From contig NC_047066.1 in the NCBI RefSeq assembly GCF_902459465.1, positions 18,045,047 to 18,109,046 of the forward strand: 64,000 nucleotides of DNA. Direction: 5' to 3'. Each line of letters opens with the position of its first letter. Position 1 is the stretch's first letter. The notes below the pieces were generated by a model, which searched no databases, was not told the DNA's origin, and was given only the letters and a program-made list of their open reading frames with translations. Below are positions 21,137 through 33,100 of this stretch, piece by piece. This DNA comes from Asterias rubens. Lineage: Eukaryota; Echinodermata; Asteroidea; Forcipulatida; Asteriidae. The translations under genes were made by a program, and so were the position numbers.

Positions 21137-24100
21137 TGGAAGCCTCTGAGCATCAGAATATCAGGAATGCCAAGACGGCTGGTGATGGGATGGATGATGA
21201 TGAGGTCATCAGCTCCACTGATGCTGACACCAGCTCCTGGGAAAGTGAACCCAACACTGCCCGAAGCTCCCGGCAGTATTACCCTATAAAGGGTCAATCA
21301 AACGCCCAACCCAATGTAGATACTGGTGATCTGGAATTTCTAACTAACGGACTTAGCTCAGAGGAGCACCTTGATATCTTGGGTGATTCAGGTTTACTTT
21401 CATCTCAGTACTTAAAGAAGACTTTAGGGGTTGAGGCAAATGATGCTCAAGGATCCCACCAAGATGGTAGAGATGTTAACGGGGAGATGAACAGACAAGG
21501 GGCTTTGGATAATGTGAAAGAGGCAGATGGGATGACTTCTGATAGCTCAACAGACAGAGGAGATGAGGATATCATTGAATTGGACCTTACCAAAGAACCA
21601 AAAGGTCCGTTGCTTGGGAATGGGTTCCCAGGACTCCAACATTCCCAGTTTGGATTCCTACCTTCCCTTGGTGGATTTGGTGCAAGTCCCTTTGGCTCTT
21701 TGATGACAGGATTACTTTCCAGTGATGGCGATGGATTTGAGAATGATGCTGATGTATCGAGTCAATCCGAAGCCGAAGAAGTACGGCATTCTAGAGAGCG
21801 AGTTGAGGTCCTTTCTCCTGGACAAGAAGGTGGAACTCAACAGGAAAGATGGGATCATCTATTCACGATCTTGGAACAACAACATGTCCAACAGTTGACC
21901 TTACAACGAGAGCACCATGAGAGGCAAGTTGAAATGCTTCAACTACAACTTGCTCGCCTGACTGAAGAACAAGAAGGTCTCATCTCTAAACAACACCAAG
22001 AGCCTCTTGGGCGTGGTTCCACATCACCAAGACTGGAAGCAACCACAACTGGACATGGCAACCACCTGAATGGTCATGAGAAGCAGGCGAGGGTCACTCC
22101 AAATGGAAAAGAAAACGAGAGGACTTCATCACCAGGATTCATATCCGTTTCCAGTCAGGAAGAGACAGATTCAGCATCTGGCGACAGCGACCACACCTTA
22201 GAAGGGTCCTTAGAGGATGCAAATGAGACACTGATGACAACGTGGACAGACGTCATGGAACAAAAACAAGCTGAGATGGTCAAGGACAGGATCACTGACA
22301 AGGAGTCAAAGACACAAGAGATAGGAAGTAGTTTTCAAGGGCAGGAGGACAGCAGAGTTCGGGATGTAGCTGCACAGTACGACAATCACCTAATCGCTCT
22401 GCAGAGAGAGTTTGCTCAACAGCAACACAATTTACAAGAACAGTATGCATCTCAGGTGAGATATTATTCATTAAAGTCGTTGAACGACTCATCTTGTATA
22501 GCAGAGCACAATGCTAACCAAAATGTATCAGTTGCTACTCAATATTAGCATTCAGTGTACACAAAACAAGTTCAGTCTAAATATTTTGCTATGCAAAATT
22601 GCTGTACGAAATCTTTCCCTGATAGTGTAGGGATTTTAGTTTACTCTTTTACTAGTCTTACATACTACCTGTGCATGTTTGTAATGTCACAGGTTTTCAA
22701 CCAAAGGGACTCATGCAATATTAAGCATCCATCTTAAAGCCATTTTATTTTAAGTTGTGGGAAAGTTTATCTACATGTTGCCAGTAGTTTCTTTTCCTAG
22801 TTGGATGCGTTAGACATGTGCTTTGAATATTCCTTAGGAAGTGACGGGCCTAGCGGTTAAGAGCACTGAATTCAAACTCTGGTGTTTCTGATCAGCAGAG
22901 TGTGGGTTCGAATCCCCAGCCATGACATTTGTGTCCTTAAGCAAGACACTTAACCATTGCTTCGTCCTTCGGATGGGACGTAAAGGCGTTGGTCCCATGT
23001 GTTGTGTAAAAGAACCCATGCACTTATTGTAAAGAGAAGGGGTTCACCCCGTCGTTCCTGGCTGGATTGGCAGCATATTGCGCCATAGCACCTTGTAAAC
23101 GGTCCATTACATGGTGATAAGGATTACATGTAGGTCTTATATCTCAAACTTCGTCCCACTCCTTGCATTAATAATACCTGGCGCTTTGTATCCTTTGTCA
23201 AAAGGCGCGCTATAAATACCGTTATTATTATTTATTATTATTTTTATTTAGGTACGGAGCATGCAACACCAGTGGTTATCACTGCAGCAACAGCAGCAAG
23301 AACAGCAAACGGTGATCAGGCATCTCCTATCACGCCAACAGGAGAGAATCAATCAGACACAACGAGATATGCGTGGGGCGACACAAGGGAACGAGGAGTC
23401 AGATAGTGCAGATCAGAAGGGTGAGTTTTGCTGAAATGCTTCCATTTTGAGTAGATTTGTTTCCGTATTTGAAACGGAAAGGACTTTATTGTTTAAAGGC
23501 AGTGGACACTATTGGCAATTACTCAAAATAATTGTTAGCATAAAACCTTACTTGGTGAGTAATGGGGAGAGGTTAATAGTATAAAACATTGTGAGAAATG
23601 GCTCACTCTGAAGTGACAGTTTTCGAGAAAGAAGTAGTTTTCCACGAATTTGATTTTGAGACCTCAGATTTAGATTTTTAGGTATCGAAATCAACCATCT
23701 AAAAGCACACACCTTTGTGTGACAAGGGTGTTTTTTCTTTCATTATTATCTCGTAACTTTGACGACCAATTGAGCTCAAATTTTCACAAGTTTGTTATTT
23801 TATGCATATGTTGAGACACACCAAATGAGAAGACTGGTCTTTGACAATTACCAATAGTGTCCAGTGTCTTTAATTTTAGTCTGAAAGCTTACTGATTATG
23901 AAGTTCATGCATTTTGAAAAACATTTTGCAGGAGACACGGATAGAGACACTCCAACCTCAGATGACACCAGTACAACATATTCTGATTTTACCTACTGGA
24001 AACAAGCGGAGCAAGATACGTACAAGGCACTCCCAGATATGTCCACAGACGAGGTCTCAAGTGAACAGGTAAATTAATAATATGTTAAGTGTCGTGGCCG

Positions 24101-27100
24101 AGCGGTTAAGAGCACCGAATTCAAACTCTTGTGTTTCTGATCAGCAGAGTGTGGGTTCGAATCCCCAGCCGTGACACTTGTGTCCTTAAGCAAGACACTT
24201 AACCGTTGCTTTGTCCTTCGGATGATATGTTAAGCCGTTGGTCCCATGTGTTATGTAACGCATGTATCGAAAAGAGAAGGGGTATTGCGCCACAGCACCT
24301 TGTAAAACATTACATGGTGCTATCAGACTTAGGTGTCATAATTCAAACGTAGTCCCACATCTTGCAGGAAATACTGTATGTTACAGCCCCAGGAGCGTCA
24401 CGCGGTGATGGACGTGTACGCTATATAACAAGGCACAATTATTATTATTATTAAATGGCTCAGGAAGCTCCAACATTCGGTATGTGGAGCTATGTTCTTG
24501 AAGTATTATAAGACCTCTTTAGCACATGGAATCGTTAAAAGGTGCTGTGGCGCAATATGCAGCCAATCAAACCAGACACACCAGGCCATCCCCTTCTCTT
24601 CTCAATCACTGGGTTATATTATGTGCATTACACAACACAGGACCTATGGCTTTACGTCCCATCGGAAAGCTCAGCAATGATGGTGAAGTGTCTTGCTTAA
24701 GAACACCAGTGTCATGACTGGGATTTGAACCAACACTCTGCTGATCAGAAACACCAGAGCTCGAGTCCAGTGCACTTATCTGCACGGCATTGACATGCCA
24801 TTATAAAATAACCTGCTATGGTCGGCTGCATGTCTTTAGGTGTTGCAGTACATTGCACACCCTGGAACGGATAATTGTTCATGACAAATAGAGTGGGATG
24901 AATAATTCTTTACTTGAACATTATGCTTTTAATTCACACAGAGAAGCCCTCCAATGGATGCCAACAAGGGTCAAAGGTCACCTCAAACTGAAAGGTCGCC
25001 CCATCAAGATCTTAACCAAAGGTCACCTGAACTTCATGGCCATCAGTGGGTGGGGCAAAGGTTAGATCAAAGGTCACCTCATCTGTCGGGTCAAAGTTCA
25101 TCTCCAGGGCAAACAGTGGACTTCGGAGAGGAAGATGCAAATCTTTCATCAAGGTAGGTCAAAGGTCATGCATGAAAACAATTCCTTGTTTTCTTTAACA
25201 GCGAAGAGTTTTGATGCCTTTTGTAGATCAAGTTTTTGGCTATGACATGAATCCCTACTCACTGTTAATAATGATGAGATATGTTTTCAGGAGAGTCGCA
25301 GGGCCTCGGGAACACTGGTGCCTAGTGCCTCGGGAACACTCAAGCCTAGGGCCTCAGGAACACTGGTGCCTAGGGTCTCGGGAACACTGGTGCCTAGGGC
25401 CTCGGGAACACTGGTGCCAAGGGCCTCGGGAACACTGGTGCCTAGTGCCTCGGGAACACTGGTGCCTAGGGCCTCGGGAACACTCAAGCCTAGGGCCTCA
25501 GGAACACTGGTGCCTAGGGTCAAGGGAACACTGGTGCCAAGGGCCTCGGGAACACTGGTGCCTAGGGTCTCGGGAACACTGGTGCCTAGGGTCAAGGGAA
25601 CACTGGTGCCAAGGGCCTCGGGAACACTGGTGCCTAGGGTCTCGGGAACACTAGTGCCTAGGGCCTCGGGAACACTGGTGCCAAGGGCCTCGGGAACACT
25701 GGTGCCTAGTGCCTCGGGAACACTGGTGCCTAGGGCCTCGGGAACACTCAAGCCTAGGGCCTCAGGAACACTGGTGCCTAGGGTCAAGGGAACACTGGTG
25801 CCAAGGGCCTCGGGAACACTGGTGCCTAGGGTCTCGGGAACACTGGTGCCTAGGGCCTCGGGAACACTCAAGCCTAGGGCCTCAGGAACACTGGTGCCTA
25901 GGGTCAAGGGAACACTGGTGCCTAGGGTCAAGGGAACACTGGTGCCTAGTGCCTCGGGAACACTGGTGCCTAGGGCCTCGGGGAACACTGGTGCCTAGTG
26001 CCTCGGGAACACTGGTGCCTAGGGTCAAGGGAACACTGGTGCCTAGGGCCTCGGGAAACACTCGTGTAGTTTGAAAGTAAAGCCTTCTTTTTCCCATTGT
26101 CAGGTTGAATCTACGTGAGAAGCATGCCAGACACATAGCGGACTTGAAAGCTTACTACGACAGTGAGATGCAAGACCTTCAAGCCAAGCTAATAGAGGCA
26201 ACAGCCCTGAGTGATCACTCCCCAAATAAAACCCTCGAACGAACCAATCAGAGACTTCAGAATAACTGTGTCAAGCTGGAGACATCATTGAAATCTGCTA
26301 ACAGGTTTGTCAAAGAAACAGTTGAAATGATACTGTGCATAGTGTGTACAGAATTTTTACAGAAAAATGTGCTGGTTTCTGGGCCATTTATTTGTTAGTT
26401 CACAGAGCTCACAGAGACGGTCTGTATCATACACACCCACGGCCTGTTGTGGCCGAGTGATTAAGAGAAGTTAAATTGAGCTCTGATGTTTCTGTTCACC
26501 AGGGGTACGTTCCACTCGCGCAAACGACTCGCAACTGTTCGCGCAAACGTTTTTTATCTTTTGAACGATTGGCGCGTATACGCGATGTCAATATGGCGGC
26601 GCCCTGAAATGAAGATGGCGGCACCATACGTAGTTTTTGTTTAACTTTGTTTTTGCTATAATAGTCCTCTTTTTGACATTACATCAACTAATTAACTTTG
26701 TTATTCCAAATCTGCATTATCATCCACCGAAAATACAATGTAATTATGTTTGTGACAAAGAAATAATACCGTATGCTTGTCCGCCATTTTAAAAACCACT
26801 CGCCAACACCTCAGAAGTAAGTTCGCCTAAAGTTGCCAACGTTCGCCAACAGTGACGGCGAACAACTCGTTCCACTTGAAATTGTTGGCGAACGTGCGCA
26901 ACTGTTGGCAACGTTTGCGCGAGTGGAACGCACCCCAGAGTTTGGGCTGGAGTCTTGGCCTTGACACTTGTGCCCTTAAGCAAGACACTGTACCATTATT
27001 GTTGCGTCCTTCGGATCAGACACGGAGAAGCCAGTGCCCTTATCAAAAAGAGAAGTGGTTCTTTCCAGTATTCCCGGTTTGATTGCCAGCATATTGCGCT

Positions 27101-30100
27101 GAAACACCTTGTAAACCATTATAGATACTATGTTTTGGTCTCAGTTCACAAAGTTAGCTCCAAAATACCCTGCAGAAAAATACAGAATGTATTATTTGTA
27201 TTGTTATGTGACCAGTCTTGGACCAATCAGAATGCATAAGCTCTTTAAGGTATTAATAAATTTTAATAAACTTTTTATAAAAATAAAATTAAAACTTTGT
27301 CAATTTACATAAATTGCATTTATAAAACCTTGATTTGTTTATTATTTGTTTGCTGAAAATACCATATTAAAAAAACAATCTTCCTTTTTTATTTGTTACT
27401 TCTTCAACGTAGCCGCATTGAAGACCTTGAAACTACTGTGCAAGTTATGGAAACCAGACTGGTAAGAAATCTCTTCACATAGAGTTACTAGAGGGCGCAC
27501 TTGTGATGCTGCGTGCACAAACGCAACGCGACGGGACTTTAAGGAGACGCGCGCCCCATTTTGTAAGATGAACTTTGTACACGCGTTGGTTGAGAAATAC
27601 ATGTCGTGTATATTGATAAATACATGCTCTGGATGCTATTTTGTCAACTTACAAAATGGCCGCAAGTGCCGCGTATATGGGCCAGTGCACCCTCTAGTTC
27701 TTATATATAACTGTTGCTCTTCACTCTTGTATTTGGCTTTCTGCTTCTCACCCATACACTATTGTTTTACTAAGATGCAGACAGAGAGCCATTCCACGGC
27801 TTTATTCCATGCACTGCATCTCCTTGGAATACCTTGCCTGGTGCATGCTTCCCTCCATTCCACAATTTAGACTGCTTCTAGATTCTATTTGTAAATATAC
27901 TTTTTGGCCTGCTTGGCCGCCAAAGCAGTAATCATATGTATGTGTATATTGACTGCGAATTTCTGTGTGAAATGAATTCGTATGGATCTGGACATCCGTT
28001 CTGTTGGGTCTGGTAACTTACCGGCCCGGTAACCTACCGGCCTGGTAACCTTACCAGCCTGGTAAGTTAACAGCTGTTCGCACTTGGATTAATTTGTGTC
28101 TGGTAATTTACAAGGGGCCTTTCTCAAACCTCGGCTTTAGCTCCGGCTCAGGCTTGGGCTCAGCGCGCTGCGTACGCAGTGGATACTTAGACTTAATATC
28201 GGTAAATTAACAATTTGGGGTGGTAAGTTAACCATTTTAAGTCCAATGCGAACACGGCTTTAGTGTGACACCAGATGTTCAGGCTTCGTATGATGTTGGT
28301 GGAACGGATCAATTGCCTCAACTTAACTAATGTGTTACTTATTGATCCTATCTCAGGCTGAGCCTCATGACAGTACTAATAACTCGGTGACCAGTCTACT
28401 TCATAAAGTGAATGACCTTAAGCAGTTATGCAGACACAAGGAGTCCGATATCCAGACACTGGAGAAGAAGAAACGGGAACTTCAGGTATCTCTGGACCAA
28501 GCTTACCAGGTGAGGGCAGCAGATACATTCTGTTGCAGAAACCTAGAGTTTTTTTTAAAACCTGGGCTTAGCCTGGCGCCAGGCTCAATTTGATGTTGAA
28601 GCAAAATCCTGCTTTATTCTTCAATCTAGACTGTTTTAAAGACACCGGATTTGGTAATTGTCAAAGACCAGTCTTCTCACTTGGTGGATCTCAACATATG
28701 CATAAAATAAAAAACCTGTGAAAATTTGAGCACATTGGTCGTTGAAGTTGCAAGATAACTATGAAAGAAAAAACACTCTTGTCACACGAAGTTGTGTGCT
28801 TTCAGACGCTTGATTTAGAGACCTCAAAATTTAATTATGAGGTCTCAAAATCAAATTTGTGGAAAATGACCTCTCTCGAAAACTACGTCACTTTAGAGGG
28901 AGCGGTTTCTCACAATGTTTTATACTATCAACCTCTTCCCGTTACTCGTTACCAAGTAAGGTTTTATGCTAATACCTATTTTGAGTAATTACCAAGAGTG
29001 TCCACTGCCTTTAAAGGCAGTGGACACAATTGTAACTACTAAAAATAATTATTGACATAAAACCTTTCTTGGTGACGAGTAATGGGGAGAGGTTGATGGT
29101 ATAAAACATTGTGAGAAACGGCTCCCTCTGAGGTGCCATGGTTTTCGAGAAAGAAGTAATTTTACACGAATTTGATTTCGAGACCTCAGATTTAGAATTT
29201 GAACTTTGAAGGCTAGTCTTTGACAATTACCAGTAGTGTCCACTGTCTTTAAAAATAGAGAAATAGCAATTCCTCCCTTCATCTCCCTGAGTTATTTTCA
29301 TCTAAGATATTTTTTTTTTGTACCCCCTTACCAAGAGTGGCTTTCAAGCCTTGTGTGGAGCAAACTTGTTTATCAAAAAAAAGAATAAATTGGGGCTAGA
29401 TAGCTCAGCTAGCAGATCTCTGGCACGTTAAAGGTAGCAGGTACAAATCCTGTATGTTTTTCTCTATTACCTCCAAATTTATTGAATTTTACCCAGTTTG
29501 TTTCCAATGTGGTTTATTAATTAGTATCGCTAATTTGTTTAACATTTGAACAGCTTCAAGATGCACAAGCAATGGATGAGCAGAGAGATCAAAAGATTTT
29601 AAAACGGGTGAGTGTCTTGGAAAGAAAGTGGTGGTCGCACCGAAAGACTTTAACCAAAAGTAAAAAGAAAACATGAGCTTTCATAGCAACAACAACTGCT
29701 TCATCAGATCCAATGCATTTAATGAAGTAGTATATAACCACAAGGTGAAATCTGGACTTCGAAATTTGAAATTTCATTTCCGGGGGTAATGCAAGGTAAA
29801 ATGGAGAAGGTAGATTTTACCAAGGGATCATATAATCTTCGACTATGCACTAACGAAATGCATCCAATGTGTTTTTTAAAGTAACTCACACATAGAAATT
29901 TTGTATTTGAGATGTGTTCACAAAAGTTGCATTGTCTATTGCAAGTTATGATATCAACCTTTTCAATTAATTTGTTGTGTCAAAACAATTTTCTTTTTCT
30001 ATTAAGATTTTTTTTTAAACAAATAATTTTTGTTTAAATACATAAATTTACCCAGATAGTTTCCCTTGTGGTTTATAACTTGTTATTCTTCTTGTATATA

Positions 30101-33100
30101 CCTCAAACAAAGAAATTGACAAAATAGAGACCGCCAAGATATCTCAGCTGGTAGAGCACAGGCACGTTAATCCAGAGGTTGTTGGTTCAAATCTCGCTTT
30201 AGTAAATTTGCCTTTGTTCAACCCCAAATCCGTAGTATCCCATGAGAGCTTAAGTGCATAATGCTGTGTGGAACATGGCTGTGCACATGAACAGCTGTTT
30301 TTTTGACAATAATAACCAGTTTTTATACAGCACTTTTCACACCCTAGGCCTTCTCAAAGCGCTTCTGACATTATTACCCCTGGTCACTGGGCCTTAAATC
30401 ATTCCTTTAACCATCTCAGCTCCCTGGGGAGTATACAGCCTGTGCGACAATTATGCACTACTCGACTAAACCAATCACAAGAACCATCTCTGCCCTCACA
30501 GGTACCCGTTTAACCCTGGTTGGAGAGGAGCTATTATAATATATTCATAAATACCTCAGACAGTTTCGCTATTCCTATTGGTGGAGAGCGCGTCACGTGG
30601 GTGTGTATAAACCTTTGTTGATGACCAGTAAAAAGTGTTGAAACATGGGCGTGACACGCGAGTTTGCACCTGTGCTTATAAGACAGTTTCTTCATTCCTA
30701 GTGGTCGAGAGCAACGGTCGAGACAGCATTCCCTTATAAGGAGTTGTTTACCCGAGGGCCTTGACTGGGCCTTACCATTTTATAGCTTGAGGGGTGTTAA
30801 GTGTTGAAAGAAATCATTGAATATAATTTTTGCATTTATTTTACTTTTTGACCATAAGTGTTGATGTTTTTTGACCGAAAAGGTATTTATGAATGGGAAT
30901 CAAAGTGTGTTGAATCGGTTTTCAACTAGTGGTTTAAACCCGCCGTGGCCTGGTTCTTGATAATTTACCTCGACTTCGTCTCGGTGAAATTCTTAAGAAC
31001 CAGGCCTCATTGGGATTAAGCCACTAGTTGAAAACATCTTCACCACACTTTGATTCCCTTAGTTAAGTGTCTTGCTCAGGGACACAAGTGTCATGACCGG
31101 GATTCAAACCGACACTCTGCTGAACAGAAGCACCAGAGCTTGAATTCGGTGCTCTTATCCGCTCGGCCACGACACCCCATGGACACCCCATGGACACCCC
31201 ATGGACACCCCATGACACCCCACGACACCCCATGGACACCCCACGACAGCCCATTGACACTCCACGACACCCCATGGACACCCTGTGGACACCCCATGGA
31301 CACCCCACGACAGCCCATTGACACTCCACGACACTCCACGAAACCCCATGGACACCCCATGGACACCCCACGACACCCCATGGACACCCCATGGACACCC
31401 CATGGACACCCCACGACACCCCATGGACACCCCACGACACCCCATGGACACCCCATGGACACCCCATGGACACCCCATGGACACCCCATGGACACCCCAC
31501 GACACCCCATGGACACCCCACGACACCCCATGGACACCCCATGGACACCCCACGACACCCCATGGACACTCCATGGACACCCCATGGCGGCCCCACGACA
31601 CCCCATTTTCAAACTTGCATGTAGTGTAGTGTAATTACCACTTTTCTTGCCCTTCCCTCTGCAGGTTTTGGCCGAGTATAAAGCTCTAGCTGAGAAGCAT
31701 GAGATAACTCGAGACCTGCTGCAAGCGACGGAAACTCAGCTGTATGACTCCAAAGCAAAAATTGCTGACTTGACAAGGTATTAGATGCATATAGGATTTT
31801 AGGCATTGCATGGTGAGGTCTTTGGTTTGCGGTAACACCATGTGTGTGTCTCTTTGCCAGGTAGATTTTGTTCTTAGAGAACTGTCTTTTTTTATTCTAC
31901 TACCGCGGAGTAGAATTATCGGATGTTCGGGAGACTTTTCAATTCTGAAAAGAACTGTCCTGCTGTTTAACTACTACCCGGGCGGAAGGTATAGAAAATT
32001 GGCTGGGACTACTACTTATAGCTCATATCTTATAGATCGTATTACTGCACTACCGCAGAGTCAGTTCTTGAATTGGTCTCAAAGCTTTGACTATCTTGCT
32101 CTAGTCATCAGCAGGAGAGTCGATGCATAATATGGACTGCAGGCCACAGGCCAGTGATTTTAGTGTAGGGCCAGTAAACTGGCAGTAACAGTGTGTGTGT
32201 TAAAGGAACACGTTGTCATGGATCGGTTGAGTTGGTCTTTGAAAAGCGTTTGTAACCGTTTGTTATAAAATGCATATGGTAGAAAGATGTTGTAAAAGTA
32301 GAATACAATGATCCACACAAACATGCCTCTAAATTGCACGGTTTTCCTTTTACCACGTTGACCAACACGGTCAGCCACTTATGGGAGTCAAATTTTTGAC
32401 TCCATTAAATGGCCGATCGTGTTAGTTCGTGTTAGGAAAACCACGCAATTTCGAGGCAAATTTGTGTGAATCATTGTATTCTACTTTTAAAACATCTTTC
32501 CAACCATATGCATTTTATAAAAAAAGGTTACAAACACTTTTTATAGACCAACTCGTTCGATCTAAGGCGACGTGTTCCTTTAATGACTGGATTAGTGTTT
32601 GACCGCTGTTAATGGACCGAGGCACAGAGTAAGTAAGTAACACTCGGGTTAGACAGGCGCTTCAGAGTCGCGCCGAACCAAATAGATTAGGAGCTACTCT
32701 GGGTCGACCCAATGAAATTTTGGTTACAGACAGGCGAACTTAACATAACATTTACATTAGGTTCGGCTCATGACAAGATCAACGTCTGAAACCAAGACGC
32801 TCCAGGGTCGTTCCGACCGACCGCAACAATCGATCTTTCGGCCTCTAGTGCGTCCAGTCGCTCTAACTGTTTCAGACGTCAAACTTTTCATGTACTTAAT
32901 TCAGAATTTGGTTCTGCGCAGCTCTGGAGCGCCTGTCTGAAACGGGTGTAAGGTTTGCGGTGACACCAAGTAACAATCTCTACAGAAGTGAAAATTACCT
33001 CTTTCTTAAGAAAATACGTTACTTTAGCCGTTTCTCACAAAGTTTTATACTATTAACAGCTCTCCACTGCTTGTTACCAAGTAAGTTTTGTGCTAGTAAT

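Noticed and set aside
25287-26074. Long open frames on both strands (over 220 codons) as a secreted or structural repeat protein
   Set aside because: They are by-products of a 24-bp tandem repeat inside MPHOSPH9 intron 4. Both strands and several frames are equally open and there is no start or splice context.
31050-31634. Histidine/proline-rich repeat protein (PMDTPWTPH-like) and its antisense
   Set aside because: An 11-bp minisatellite keeps all registers open. It lies in an intron between well-phased exons.
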